From JAOZTV01 sp965371805 (GTDB taxonomy: Bacteria > Acidobacteriota > Aminicenantia > UBA2199), in NCBI GenBank assembly GCA_965371805.1, contig CBDUZW010000018.1, forward strand, positions 7,397 through 71,396: 64,000 bases of DNA, written 5' to 3'. A program made the translations under genes and the position numbers. Shown in pieces: positions 1 to 8,207 of the stretch (the stretch's first letter is position 1; every line of letters begins with the position of its first letter). The notes beneath the pieces were generated by a model. That model was not told the origin of the DNA. It saw only the letters and a program-made list of their open reading frames with translations, and ran no database searches.

Positions 1-1
1 T

Positions 2-184
2 GTTACTTCAGGAACCACCTTGATAACTGTTCTATCACTGTTCTTTTTTGGTGGTGATGTTATCCATGCATTTTCATTTACATTAATGGTTGGAGTTATA
101 GTTGGTACATACTCTTCAATATTCCAATCATGTGCATGGCTTAAAATTTGGGAAAAATATTTTCTTGAAACAAAAAAAAAGTAA
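2..184 (+). CDS. secF: Protein translocase subunit SecF, C-terminal end (partial)
   Basis: This open frame enters from the left edge and ends in TAA, giving about 60 residues. The peptide contains TLITVLSLFFFGGDVIHAF followed by LMVGVIVGTYSSIF, the last two membrane segments and the GTYSSI signature of SecF. In the family SecF pairs with SecD to pull exported proteins across the inner membrane using the proton gradient. A lysine-rich tail (ETKKK) closes the protein. The gene is cut only by the window edge. It lies 62 nt upstream of tonB on the same strand, so co-transcription is possible. Identification is firm even though only the end is visible. Confidence 0.9.
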   Translation, partial: VTSGTTLITVLSLFFFGGDVIHAFSFTLMVGVIVGTYSSIFQSCAWLKIWEKYFLETKKK

Positions 185-246
185 AATAAACTTGAATTCT
201 AGTGAGATTTAGTATATATATTAGCATAGAAAAGATGGAGGTATAA

Positions 247-1002
247 ATGTTTGATGATGTTATGGTAGGTTCTGGTGATAAGAAGTCAAAAATGAAGAAA
301 TTATCTACAATGATATTTTCTTTTTTGATGCATTCAACTATAGTATTTGCCGTTATGATCGGTCCATTAATGAATACCGATACAACCCTCCCGGAGATTA
401 AGGTAGTAGATATTTTTGTAGCACAAACTCCTCCACAACCTCCGCAGGCACAGAGGGGTGCAAAAAAGAAGAAAGCGAAGACAAAGACAAAAAGAGAAGA
501 AAAGAAGGATGAAGAAATAAAAAAAGATGTACCTCAGCAGATCGGAGCACTTGTCGCACCAGTTGAGATTCCAGAAGAAATAATTGAAGAGGAAGAAGAT
601 TTCTCATCAGGATTGGATGATGGTATTGATGGTGGCGTTGAAGGTGGCGTTGAAGGTGGATTAGGCGATGATGACCTTGGCAACAGTATTCTTGGTGGAA
701 ATATGATGGACACCGGGTCAGTAACAAGGATTAGTGTTAAACAGGCGAGACGTACTAAATATGTCAAACCAATATATCCTAAAATTGCAATGACTGCACG
801 AATTAGAGCAATTGTTATTATTGAAGCAAGGACAGATGTTTTTGGTAAGGTTATTAGCTGGAAAGTCATTTCTGGACACCCATTATTGAATGGGGCAGCT
901 ATTAATGCCATTAAGAGATGGGAATATGAGCCATATTTAGTTGGTGGTGTTCCAAAACCGGTTGTATTTACAGTTACAATTAATTTTAGACAGAGTAGTT
1001 AA
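247..1002 (+). CDS. tonB: TonB-like energy transducer
   Basis: A 251-residue protein with TonB layout: a short cytoplasmic start, one membrane anchor at about residues 20-42, a periplasmic linker and a TonB C-terminal domain at about 165-248 (KPIYPKIAMTARI then VTINFR). The linker has a PPQPPQ stretch, a very basic block (KKKKAKTKTKREEKK), an acidic block and then a Gly-rich GGVEGGVEGG repeat, in place of the long Pro-Glu/Pro-Lys rod of E. coli TonB. The start is supported by GGAGG shortly upstream. It is followed by exbB and exbD on the same strand. The complex uses the proton gradient to drive outer-membrane receptors such as the one at 32.9-35.2 kb. The TonB fold is clear; the actual partner receptors are inferred. 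Confidence 0.9.
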   Translation: MFDDVMVGSGDKKSKMKKLSTMIFSFLMHSTIVFAVMIGPLMNTDTTLPEIKVVDIFVAQTPPQPPQAQRGAKKKKAKTKTKREEKKDEEIKKDVPQQIGALVAPVEIPEEIIEEEEDFSSGLDDGIDGGVEGGVEGGLGDDDLGNSILGGNMMDTGSVTRISVKQARRTKYVKPIYPKIAMTARIRAIVIIEARTDVFGKVISWKVISGHPLLNGAAINAIKRWEYEPYLVGGVPKPVVFTVTINFRQSS

Positions 1003-1057
1003 GAGAGCTATATAACAAAAAAATATTATAAATTTATTATTAATTAGGAGGACTTAT

Positions 1058-1735
1058 ATGGGTGATTTACATGAAATGTGGGAACAAATGGGGATTGTTG
1101 TTAAAGTAGTAGTTTTCTCTTTACTCTTTATGTCAATTTATGCTTTTGGATTAGGAATTGAGAGATTTTTTGTTTTTTCAATGGCAAAGAAACAATCAAC
1201 AATTTTATTAAGGTTAATCAGTAAGTTGTGGCAGGAAGGAAAAATTGATGAGTCAATTAAACTTGCTTCAGACAAAAGATTTAAAAACAGTCATCTGGCA
1301 AAAGTTTTGGTTGCTGGATTAAATGAGTTACAATTTCAAGCAGATAATGATGCGCCTTACTCAGAACAGGTAGAATCAGCAAAAAGAGCTATTGATAGAG
1401 CTACTATTAAAGGCGTTCAGGAATTTAAAAGAGGAATGAGCACTTTAGCAACTATTGGCTCAACTGGACCTTTTGTAGGTTTATTTGGAACAGTTATTGG
1501 TATTATTAATGCCTTTTCTTCAATGGGTGAAACTGGTTCAGGTGGTATTGGAGCGGTTGCAGGTGGTATTGCAGAAGCTTTATATGCAACTGGGTTTGGG
1601 ATTCTTGTTGCTGTTATTGCTGTTTGGGTATTTAATGCACTTTTAAATAAAATAGATATCTTTACCGGTGAAATGGCAAACGCATCGTCAACTTTATTAG
1701 ATCATTTTATTAAATTAAAAAATAAAGGAGCTTAA
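1058..1735 (+). CDS. exbB: ExbB/TolQ/MotA-family proton channel subunit
   Basis: 225 residues with three hydrophobic segments, at about 13-33, 128-150 and 168-192. The second lies in the family motif STLATIGSTGPFVGLFGTV and the third in the AEALYATGFGILVAVIAV stretch that lines the proton path. It forms the pentameric channel of the TonB-ExbB-ExbD motor in the inner membrane. AGGAGG precedes the ATG. It lies between tonB and exbD, with only two bases between its stop and the exbD start. TolQ is the main alternative name, but the tonB neighbour and absence of tolA/tolB favour ExbB. Confidence 0.92.
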   Translation: MGDLHEMWEQMGIVVKVVVFSLLFMSIYAFGLGIERFFVFSMAKKQSTILLRLISKLWQEGKIDESIKLASDKRFKNSHLAKVLVAGLNELQFQADNDAPYSEQVESAKRAIDRATIKGVQEFKRGMSTLATIGSTGPFVGLFGTVIGIINAFSSMGETGSGGIGAVAGGIAEALYATGFGILVAVIAVWVFNALLNKIDIFTGEMANASSTLLDHFIKLKNKGA

Positions 1736-1737
1736 AA

Positions 1738-2196
1738 ATGGCTGGTGGAAATACTGGAGCTGATACAACTAAATCAGATCCCAATGTAGTTCCCTTATGT
1801 GATGTTCTACTTGTTTTACTGATCATTTTTATGGTTGTTACTCCAATGTTACAAAAGGGTGCAAATGTAAAATTGCCTGAGGCAAGTAACTTAACAGATC
1901 AGGCACAACCGGGTCAGTTGCCAACTTTATACGTTCAGAAAAGTGGAAAAATTATGTTGGATGAGGTAATTGTATTTGATCCAACTAATCCTAAATACAC
2001 TTTAGCAAAGCTACCTATATTAATTGAAGAAGCTTTTGAAAAAATTACCGGTGAAACTGCCGGTGAAAAAAAAATAATGTTAAAAGCTGATATTGAAGTT
2101 GAATATGGTAAAATTGTTGAATTGATAAGTGAATTAAAAAAAGCTAGAATTGAAGATATTGGAATTATAACTGATACAAGCACCTCTGGTGGTTGA
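1738..2196 (+). CDS. exbD: ExbD/TolR-family biopolymer transport protein
   Basis: 152 residues. A short N-terminal cytoplasmic part leads into the single membrane helix NVVPLCDVLLVLLIIFMVV, which holds the membrane Asp (residue 23) needed for proton conduction in ExbD. The C-terminal half is the periplasmic domain, ending in a KADIEVEYGKIVELI stretch typical of the family. A GGAG ribosome site sits at the end of exbB, so the two genes are probably translationally coupled. The 'KMILKADI' region is slightly longer than E. coli ExbD (141 residues). A strong hairpin terminator follows, making this the last gene of the tonB operon. Confidence 0.92.
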   Translation: MAGGNTGADTTKSDPNVVPLCDVLLVLLIIFMVVTPMLQKGANVKLPEASNLTDQAQPGQLPTLYVQKSGKIMLDEVIVFDPTNPKYTLAKLPILIEEAFEKITGETAGEKKIMLKADIEVEYGKIVELISELKKARIEDIGIITDTSTSGG

Positions 2197-2221
2197 TTAG
2201 TTTTTCTTGTTTAAATTATAA

Positions 2222-2256
2222 AAAAGGGGAAGCATAAATGCTTCCCCTTTTTTTTT
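2222..2256 (+). terminator. Rho-independent terminator after exbD
   Basis: An AAGGGGAAGCAT arm and its complement ATGCTTCCCCTT enclose a three-base loop and are followed by a run of nine T. It lies 25 nt after the exbD stop. Because the left flank is A-rich it could also work for the convergent lipid-kinase gene on the minus strand. Confidence 0.93.
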
Positions 2257-2314
2257 ATACATCTATGATTTAACATATAAATAGAATAAAAATATTTAAA
2301 TTCTATTTGTCTTC

Positions 2315-3211
2315 TTATTTAACATTTGGAATGCGGACATTTAAGTTTTTTGGAATGACCTCTATCTCATAAGATGTTAGATCCTGCCCCCCATATTCTC
2401 CATCAATTGTTGATGGTATTGGTCCATCTAAAGAAGTTATCTTTACCTTCTTAAATTTATATGATTTATAGAAGGGTAGTTTATGAATATTCCCGGTAAA
2501 TAATTTTTGAATATTTATTGATGCTTTTAGTAATTTAAATTTATTTAAAATGCAAAGATCAAGTTCATTGTCATATGGAGAGGCGAATGGTGCTATAACT
2601 GCTTTTCCTCCATATTGTTTGAAATTTGCAAATGCAATCAACATTATTTCATCCTGAAATTGAAAATCACCGAGGTCAATATTTACACGAAATGTAGGCA
2701 TTTCAAGATATCCTTTAAATGCATGGTAAATATAAGGGAAAATGCCTCTTGTTTTTGGGTCAAGGCTATATCTTTTAGAAATTTCGCCATCTAATCCAAT
2801 GCCGGCTACATTAAAAAAATATTCATTATTGATTGTTCCTACATCTATTTTAACATCTTTTCCGTTTATTAAGACATCTAGAGCTTTGCGCCAGGATAAA
2901 GGGATGTTCAGGTTTCGAACCATCCCATTTCCAGAACCACCTGGTAAGATTCCTAAGATAGTATTGGTTCCCACTAGTGCTTTAGCAACAGAATTTATAG
3001 TTCCATCACCACCGAATGCAGTAATGATGTCAAAATTTTTTGAAGCTTCTTTTGCAATTTGAACGCCATGTTCAGGAGAATTAGAGTTAATAATCGAAAC
3101 GGTATGAAAATGCTTCCGTAGAGTAGAAAAAATCACGGAAGTTGTAATATCCTTTGCAATAACACCCGATGATGGGTTCAAAACTACAAGTATTCTTTCT
3201 TTGTTTTTCAT
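2315..3211 (-). CDS. Diacylglycerol/lipid kinase family protein
   Basis: 298 residues with the DAGK catalytic-domain signatures: VLNPSSG near the N-terminus, the nucleotide-binding FGGDGTINSV at about residues 65-74 and LPGGSGNGMVRN at about 88-99. Family members (DgkB, YegS, LCB kinases) phosphorylate diacylglycerol or related lipids at the inner face of the membrane. The length matches the 290-310 typical of the family. It is the last gene of a minus-strand run starting at 6796 and begins 7 nt after the preceding gene stops. The substrate cannot be read from sequence. Start choice is moderately secure because no strong ribosome site is visible. Confidence 0.88.
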   Translation of the reverse strand: MKNKERILVVLNPSSGVIAKDITTSVIFSTLRKHFHTVSIINSNSPEHGVQIAKEASKNFDIITAFGGDGTINSVAKALVGTNTILGILPGGSGNGMVRNLNIPLSWRKALDVLINGKDVKIDVGTINNEYFFNVAGIGLDGEISKRYSLDPKTRGIFPYIYHAFKGYLEMPTFRVNIDLGDFQFQDEIMLIAFANFKQYGGKAVIAPFASPYDNELDLCILNKFKLLKASINIQKLFTGNIHKLPFYKSYKFKKVKITSLDGPIPSTIDGEYGGQDLTSYEIEVIPKNLNVRIPNVK

Positions 3212-3218
3212 TTAGTTA

Positions 3219-4286
3219 TTATATCATATCTGATTGAAACATTTTTTTTAATGGATTTCCAGCAATTTTTAAAGGTAGGTTTACAGTATTGCCTCCTAAA
3301 TATGCAGAGTAATAGATTCCAAAAGCTATTTCTATGTTTTTTATCGCATTTAGTCCAGAAGATTCTGGCAGAATCTTTTTATTAATTGAATTAACCATTT
3401 CAATTACAGCACCTGAATTGAATGTTTTTTTGGGTGGTAATTCTGGGGGGGGTGATTCAATTAATTCAGCCATAGAATTTTGGTCTTTATTTTTAACTAT
3501 TTTATAAAACTTTTTTATGTTTTTCCCAACTTTAATGCGTCCTTTTTTAAAAAACAAATCTAATTCAAAATTATCATAAATACTTATATTATTTGTTTTT
3601 AAAATCGAAGTAACACCTGAGTGCATGTTTAATATACTATATGAACTTGTTTCTGTTCCATATTTTGAGTTTTCTCTTTTTAATGAGCTATTGATGGATG
3701 CAACTTCTCCAGAAAAATAACGGATAAGATCAATCATATTTGATCCATTATATAGCAGGTCGCCTCCACCAAACTCGTTAATAATATCTTGATAATCATT
3801 TGTTTTTGCTGAATTATTACAAATATCACAAGATATTGATGTCAACTTTCCATAAACTTTTGAGTCTATTATGTTTTTTACTTCTAAATATAATGGGTCC
3901 CATCTTCTTTTATAACTGACAATCAGGTTAGTGTTGCTCAATCTGCATAAATCTAAAAATTTTTGTGAAAGTTCAGGAGATGTTGCTATAGGATTATTTA
4001 AAATAATACCTTTTACCTTTTTACTAGTTGCGAATGAGATTATTTCCGTAAGATTATCTGAGTTAAGAGAAATAATTAATATATCCGGAGATTCTGTAAT
4101 AATAAGGTCTTTTGGGTCTGTGTATAATTTCTTAATATCCCAGGACTTCTGATATTTTAATAGGAGAGCTTCGTCCTGATCTGAAATAGAAATTAATTCA
4201 ATTTGATCCTTATTTTGTTGGATCTCAGAGAGCATTCCAGATACAAAATTTTCAGAATAGAATCCTATTATTGCAATAGATGTCAT
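3219..4286 (-). CDS. Gfo/Idh/MocA-family oxidoreductase
   Basis: 355 residues. The N-terminal part (1-120) reads as a Rossmann fold (IAIIGFYSENFVSGML), though the usual GxGxxG is degenerate (GFYSEN). Typical family landmarks follow: SPDILIISLNSDN, ILNNPIATS in place of the usual EKP, and YKRRWDPLYLEVK. The EFGGGDLLYNGSNMIDLIRYF block corresponds to the conserved GGG-LLDxG-H-hD catalytic region, with Asn where His is usual. These enzymes act on sugars or sugar acids with NAD(P). The loss of the EKP lysine and of the glycine motif suggests changed cofactor handling or a non-catalytic role. Its start overlaps the previous stop (TAATG), indicating coupled translation. Confidence 0.75.
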   Translation of the reverse strand: MTSIAIIGFYSENFVSGMLSEIQQNKDQIELISISDQDEALLLKYQKSWDIKKLYTDPKDLIITESPDILIISLNSDNLTEIISFATSKKVKGIILNNPIATSPELSQKFLDLCRLSNTNLIVSYKRRWDPLYLEVKNIIDSKVYGKLTSISCDICNNSAKTNDYQDIINEFGGGDLLYNGSNMIDLIRYFSGEVASINSSLKRENSKYGTETSSYSILNMHSGVTSILKTNNISIYDNFELDLFFKKGRIKVGKNIKKFYKIVKNKDQNSMAELIESPPPELPPKKTFNSGAVIEMVNSINKKILPESSGLNAIKNIEIAFGIYYSAYLGGNTVNLPLKIAGNPLKKMFQSDMI

Positions 4287-4921
4287 TAGTTAGAATTTGA
4301 ACCAGAATGTTCAACTTCTTTTGTCAGTACTGCAATGATTTGTTCCCAATCTATTAGATCGTCAGTAAACTGATATTCAAGATAGTCGGCTAGTTCAATA
4401 TAATCGCCCTTTTCCTGTGCCGTAACTAATTCTCCAAATGATTTTACAAAATAATCCATTTTATTTTTAACTGAGACATCATTAGAGAAAGAGAGCTCGG
4501 CAAAGTTAAAATTAAAGCTTTTTTCAACTGAAGTTACAAAATAAATTACCGGAGTTATTGTGTTTATTATTTTTATAATATTTTCAGAAGCCTCTTTAAT
4601 TTTACCTTCTCTATATAAATCTGCTGTTAAAATAGATTCTGGTTTCAACTTTATAATTATCTGTAAGATTTTTTCAAATCCTACTTTTGTTATAGTTAAA
4701 GAGTCATTGGAGTGAATTTCAATAAGCTTTATATCTTTTGAAAGAAGTTTTTTTGGATTATCTGTCATTAGTTCAATTGAGTCCAGATTGTCTACAACAA
4801 TTCTTGTAATTCCATGTTTTTTGTTTACATAATTTCTTAATAGATATGATAAAAATTCTTCCCATGTAATTGGGAATTCAGGTTTATAATCAATTATTTT
4901 TTCATTCAATTTAATTTCCAT
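4286..4921 (-). CDS. Conserved hypothetical protein, 211 aa
   Basis: I do not recognise a family. The protein is soluble, with no signal peptide or membrane segment, and is rich in Ile, Lys and Glu. It starts with a short beta-like segment (EIKLNEKIIDYKPEFP) followed by a helical body with predicted amphipathic helices around residues 95-190. Its start has a CTCC-complement (GGAG) ribosome site. It sits between ndk (24 nt upstream) and the Gfo/Idh gene (1-nt overlap), so it belongs to the same transcript. Coding is supported by tight packing and codon use like its neighbours. No function is proposed. Confidence 0.7.
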   Translation of the reverse strand: MEIKLNEKIIDYKPEFPITWEEFLSYLLRNYVNKKHGITRIVVDNLDSIELMTDNPKKLLSKDIKLIEIHSNDSLTITKVGFEKILQIIIKLKPESILTADLYREGKIKEASENIIKIINTITPVIYFVTSVEKSFNFNFAELSFSNDVSVKNKMDYFVKSFGELVTAQEKGDYIELADYLEYQFTDDLIDWEQIIAVLTKEVEHSGSNSN

Positions 4922-4945
4922 ATTAACTCCTATAGCAAAATTAAT

Positions 4946-5410
4946 TTATCTGGGGTCTGACCATTTGTAAATATCTGGAGTGTAAGTCTGGATTTCATTA
5001 TCTCCAAAAAACAATGGAATCTCTTGCTCTGCTGTTTCAGGCGCATCAGAAGCATGGATTATGTTATATGTAGTATTAAGTGCAAAACTACCCCGTATTG
5101 ATCCAGGTGCAGCTTCTTGAGGGTTTGTTTCCCCTACAAGAGCTCTGATTGTTTTAATTGCATTTTGGCCTTGCCAGACAGTCGCAATTACTGGAGATGA
5201 GCATACAAACTTAATAAGAGTGTTGTAAAATGGTTTACCCTCATGGACTCCATAATGTTTGCGTGCAAGATCTTCTGAAATGGTAAGCATTTTCAAGGCG
5301 ATAAGTGTTAATCCTTTATTTTCAAATCTTTCAATAATTTGTCCAACAATTTTTCTTTGGATTGCATCTGGTTTCAGCATTACAAAGGATTTTTCTGTTT
5401 TATCAGACAT
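4946..5410 (-). CDS. ndk: Nucleoside diphosphate kinase
   Basis: 154 residues, the usual bacterial length. It transfers the gamma phosphate between nucleoside tri- and diphosphates through a phospho-histidine. The start SFVMLKPDAIQRKIVG, the GETNPQEAAPGSIRGSFA nucleotide-binding loop and the catalytic histidine in NIIHASDAPE are all present. AGGAGG stands seven bases ahead of the ATG and lies in the tail of the upstream 458-residue gene, so translation is coupled. It lies in the minus-strand run 6796 to 2315 with no related nucleotide genes. Confidence 0.96.
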   Translation of the reverse strand: MSDKTEKSFVMLKPDAIQRKIVGQIIERFENKGLTLIALKMLTISEDLARKHYGVHEGKPFYNTLIKFVCSSPVIATVWQGQNAIKTIRALVGETNPQEAAPGSIRGSFALNTTYNIIHASDAPETAEQEIPLFFGDNEIQTYTPDIYKWSDPR

Positions 5411-5419
5411 AGATTCCTC

Positions 5420-6796
5420 CTATTTTTTTCTTTCTACAATTTCCTTAAGAATATTGGTGACAAACGAATGAAAAGATCTCAGGTTAATCTCGAATTCAGC
5501 AGAAAAGTTTGCGTTAACAAGGTTATTGTAATATTTTAAAAATTCGTTCCAATCTTTATACAACAGGTAATTAAGATCTGTTTCAATAAAAAGATTGATG
5601 TCAAAGAATATATCTGAAGGTGTGATATTGCCTTTATTAGAAAAATAATCGTTTATTTTTGTGTGTAGTTTTGTTAATTTACTTTTTAATTCAATTGCTT
5701 TTTGTTTTCGAGAAGTATAATTATTAAAAATATTGTTACCCGAGATTTCAGGAATGAATAATTTCGCTGTACTTTCTACAAATTCCTGGATTGCTATATC
5801 TGAAATAATTATAACATTTTTTAATAACTTTCTCTTGTTTAGTTTATCATTGTTTTCTGAAAAATAATAAGGAAATTCGCCTTCAAATATCTTTTTAAAT
5901 TCAAGTTCCATGTCATCTATAGCTGCTTTTATAGAAGCAGTATTTTTTTTATCTTTGAAGTGATCCAATAAATATGGTTGTAATTTTTCTTTATAGAAAT
6001 AAATGATATTTTCCATGTTTTTTTTTAAAATGACTATTAATGGAATTATTATACTTTTATTTCTAGTTTTATTTAAATTAATTTCGATGAAATTATTAAT
6101 TTTTACAATTCTGAATGATAGAATGAAAAATATGCCCAATTCTCTTTTTAAGATTTTATTGTCTAAGGATGAAATTATATTTGAAATATCCTTTTGGTAG
6201 GTTTTGTCTATTTTTGGTATAAATTTTTTGTCTAATAAGGAAACAATTATTGGATTTTTTGCAATTTCTTTATGATAAAGTTTTCTAATTGCATTATACG
6301 TCTTTGATGTTATCAGGTCATTTTTTAATACTTCTGCAATAACAATTTTAAAGTTTTGTAAAAATATTTTAGTATTATGGAACCATGATTCTGGTGTGGT
6401 ATTGTCTCTTGCGAAATTAAGTTCCTGCTTATTAATTATGTTGACTATAATAAACTCTTCAAAATTTATATATAGAGGATCCATTTCAAAGTCTAATTGC
6501 TTTAAATGACTTATTAATTTAGAACAGATCTGGGACAAAGTATCAGTGTGAAATTTGTAGTTTTTTGTTGAAAGTACATCATAATTTTTGGTCAAGTTTT
6601 CCAGATATTCAGATTTGAAGAATTCCTCAAGGCTTTCAATCCATAACCTCAGTTCAAACAGAGTCAGGGTTAATTTTTTTTCCTCTATTCTATTTATCCA
6701 TCCGACAAAAATTTTATCCCATTTATCTCTTGGAGAAATATCCTGTTCTTCAGATGTAAAAAACTCACTAACATTCTTTATCTCTTTATTTGGCAT
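5420..6796 (-). CDS. Hypothetical helical protein, 458 aa
   Basis: I do not recognise this protein. It is soluble-looking, very rich in Lys, Ile, Asn, Phe and Leu, and appears almost wholly alpha-helical. Moderately hydrophobic stretches occur near residues 215-235 (ELGIFFILSFRIV) and 245-260 (SIIIPLIVILKK), but neither is a convincing membrane helix. The C-terminal part contains KLTKLHTKINDYFSNK-type coiled-coil heptads. It is the first gene of the minus-strand run that includes ndk, and its tail supplies the ndk ribosome site. An AT-rich 86-nt divergent gap to the plus-strand gene at 6883 probably holds its promoter. Confidence 0.65.
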   Translation of the reverse strand: MPNKEIKNVSEFFTSEEQDISPRDKWDKIFVGWINRIEEKKLTLTLFELRLWIESLEEFFKSEYLENLTKNYDVLSTKNYKFHTDTLSQICSKLISHLKQLDFEMDPLYINFEEFIIVNIINKQELNFARDNTTPESWFHNTKIFLQNFKIVIAEVLKNDLITSKTYNAIRKLYHKEIAKNPIIVSLLDKKFIPKIDKTYQKDISNIISSLDNKILKRELGIFFILSFRIVKINNFIEINLNKTRNKSIIIPLIVILKKNMENIIYFYKEKLQPYLLDHFKDKKNTASIKAAIDDMELEFKKIFEGEFPYYFSENNDKLNKRKLLKNVIIISDIAIQEFVESTAKLFIPEISGNNIFNNYTSRKQKAIELKSKLTKLHTKINDYFSNKGNITPSDIFFDINLFIETDLNYLLYKDWNEFLKYYNNLVNANFSAEFEINLRSFHSFVTNILKEIVERKK

Positions 6797-6882
6797 AAGG
6801 TAATTCTATATAAAAAAAAAACATTTTTCAAGTTTATTCTTGAAGAATAATTTTTTTTTCCGATATATAGAATGGAGGGAAT

Positions 6883-7512
6883 ATGAAAATTACAGATATT
6901 TCTAATTTAAATTTAAAAAAAACCCAAGATGTGCAAAACAAGGTAAATACTATCAAGAATGATACAAATACAAAAGTTAATGATGAATATAAAAATGGCA
7001 AAATTAATGAGAATAGTAGGTATAATAATTTAAAACTGAATATTGATGAAAAAATGATTAGTGAAGTGATGGCAGAAACTGAAAAAGCAAAAGGCTTGAT
7101 TCAAGACCTTCTTAGTGGAATGTTAAGTAGACAGATGGGTATCTCAGAGGACACAGGTTTCTCTATTGATGACTTAATTGAAAAATATAGTGATAAAATT
7201 CGATCTGGAGGCAGCGAAAATCTCACAATTGATGAAATTGCCCGAAAAGAAGCGGAAGAGCTTATAGGACCAGGTGGGGAGTGGAGTCCTGAAAATGTAA
7301 GTTCTAGAATAGTTGATTTCTCAATAGGAATTTTTGGTGGAGATAAGAGTAAAATTGGGATAATTAAAGACGCAATCAATAGAGGTTTTGGTGAGGCAGA
7401 AAAAGCCTGGGGAGATACACTTCCTGATATAACAAACAAAACAAGAGTTTTAATAGATGAAAAATTGGATAACTGGGTTAATGGGGAGTCCCAAAAAACA
7501 GTAGATGAATAG
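6883..7512 (+). CDS. Hypothetical protein, 209 aa
   Basis: A soluble protein with an Asn/Lys-rich, probably disordered N-terminus (about residues 1-60), followed by a helical region (KAKGLIQDLLSGMLSRQMG) and a C-terminal domain containing GPGGEWSPENVSSRIVDFS, GGDKSKIGIIKDAI and GFGEAEKAWG. This C-terminal block resembles small proteins linked to flagellar or surface systems that are often annotated as DUF5610 or, misleadingly, 'hydrogenase-4 component G'. That likeness is from memory and unverified. GGAGG precedes the start. It stands alone, converging on cheW with no clear terminator between. Confidence 0.7.
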   Translation: MKITDISNLNLKKTQDVQNKVNTIKNDTNTKVNDEYKNGKINENSRYNNLKLNIDEKMISEVMAETEKAKGLIQDLLSGMLSRQMGISEDTGFSIDDLIEKYSDKIRSGGSENLTIDEIARKEAEELIGPGGEWSPENVSSRIVDFSIGIFGGDKSKIGIIKDAINRGFGEAEKAWGDTLPDITNKTRVLIDEKLDNWVNGESQKTVDE

Positions 7513-7623
7513 CTGTTTTTGGATATTTTCTATACTACATTAAATTTAATTCAACCAGAGGGAAATATATAAAAAAAAACAATTTTTATGTAATAAAGTA
7601 TAAATTCTTTATTAAATTTTCAT

Positions 7624-8121
7624 CTATTCTTCTTTGTTTAATCCTGTATCTTTTACCATGCTTAATTCTTCTGTGGTAAATATTTTCTCAATATCAAGAA
7701 TTATAACAAATTCATCATTGAGTTTTCCCATACCTTTAATAAATTCTGTATCAAGCTTTGTTCCGATCTTTGGAGCTGGGTCAATATTCTCCGGTTCAAG
7801 AGTAATAACTTCTTTTACCGAGTCTGCTAATGCACCGATAAATGTCTGTTCACCGTCGACTGATATATCAACAATAATTATGCAGGTGTCAACTGTTTTT
7901 TCAGTTTCATCCATTCCGAACTTCAATCTCAGATCAATAACAGGAACTACGCCTCCCCTGAGGTTTATCACTCCCTTCATAAAATCAGGGGTCTTTGGAA
8001 CTGTCGTTATTTTTTTATAATCCATAACCTCCCTGACTTTAGATATTTCTATACCATATATTTCATTACTTAACATAAATGTAAATAATTGTCCGTCATC
8101 TAATAACATATTATCTGTCAT
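7624..8121 (-). CDS. cheW: Chemotaxis coupling protein CheW
   Basis: 165 residues covering one CheW domain. Landmarks include FTFMLSNEIYGIEISKVREVM, the MKGVINLRGGVVPVIDLRLKFG core and a C-terminal FVIILDIEKIF strand. CheW links receptors to the CheA kinase in the cytoplasm. GGAGGG precedes the ATG. It follows the MCP gene by 86 nt on the same strand, so the two probably share a transcript. No cheA, cheY-cheB-cheR set is in this window, so the rest of the pathway must lie elsewhere. Confidence 0.95.
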   Translation of the reverse strand: MTDNMLLDDGQLFTFMLSNEIYGIEISKVREVMDYKKITTVPKTPDFMKGVINLRGGVVPVIDLRLKFGMDETEKTVDTCIIIVDISVDGEQTFIGALADSVKEVITLEPENIDPAPKIGTKLDTEFIKGMGKLNDEFVIILDIEKIFTTEELSMVKDTGLNKEE

Positions 8122-8207
8122 TTTACCCTCCAGTTACCAAAGACAGGTGATAAGCCTGCCCTTATAGTTTGCATAAATATTAGTTTAATCCATTCAAAGT
8201 GTCCGAT

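Noticed and set aside
534..911. Long minus-strand frames opposite tonB
   Set aside because: Shadow of the biased tonB linker composition; no ribosome site and no recognisable domain.
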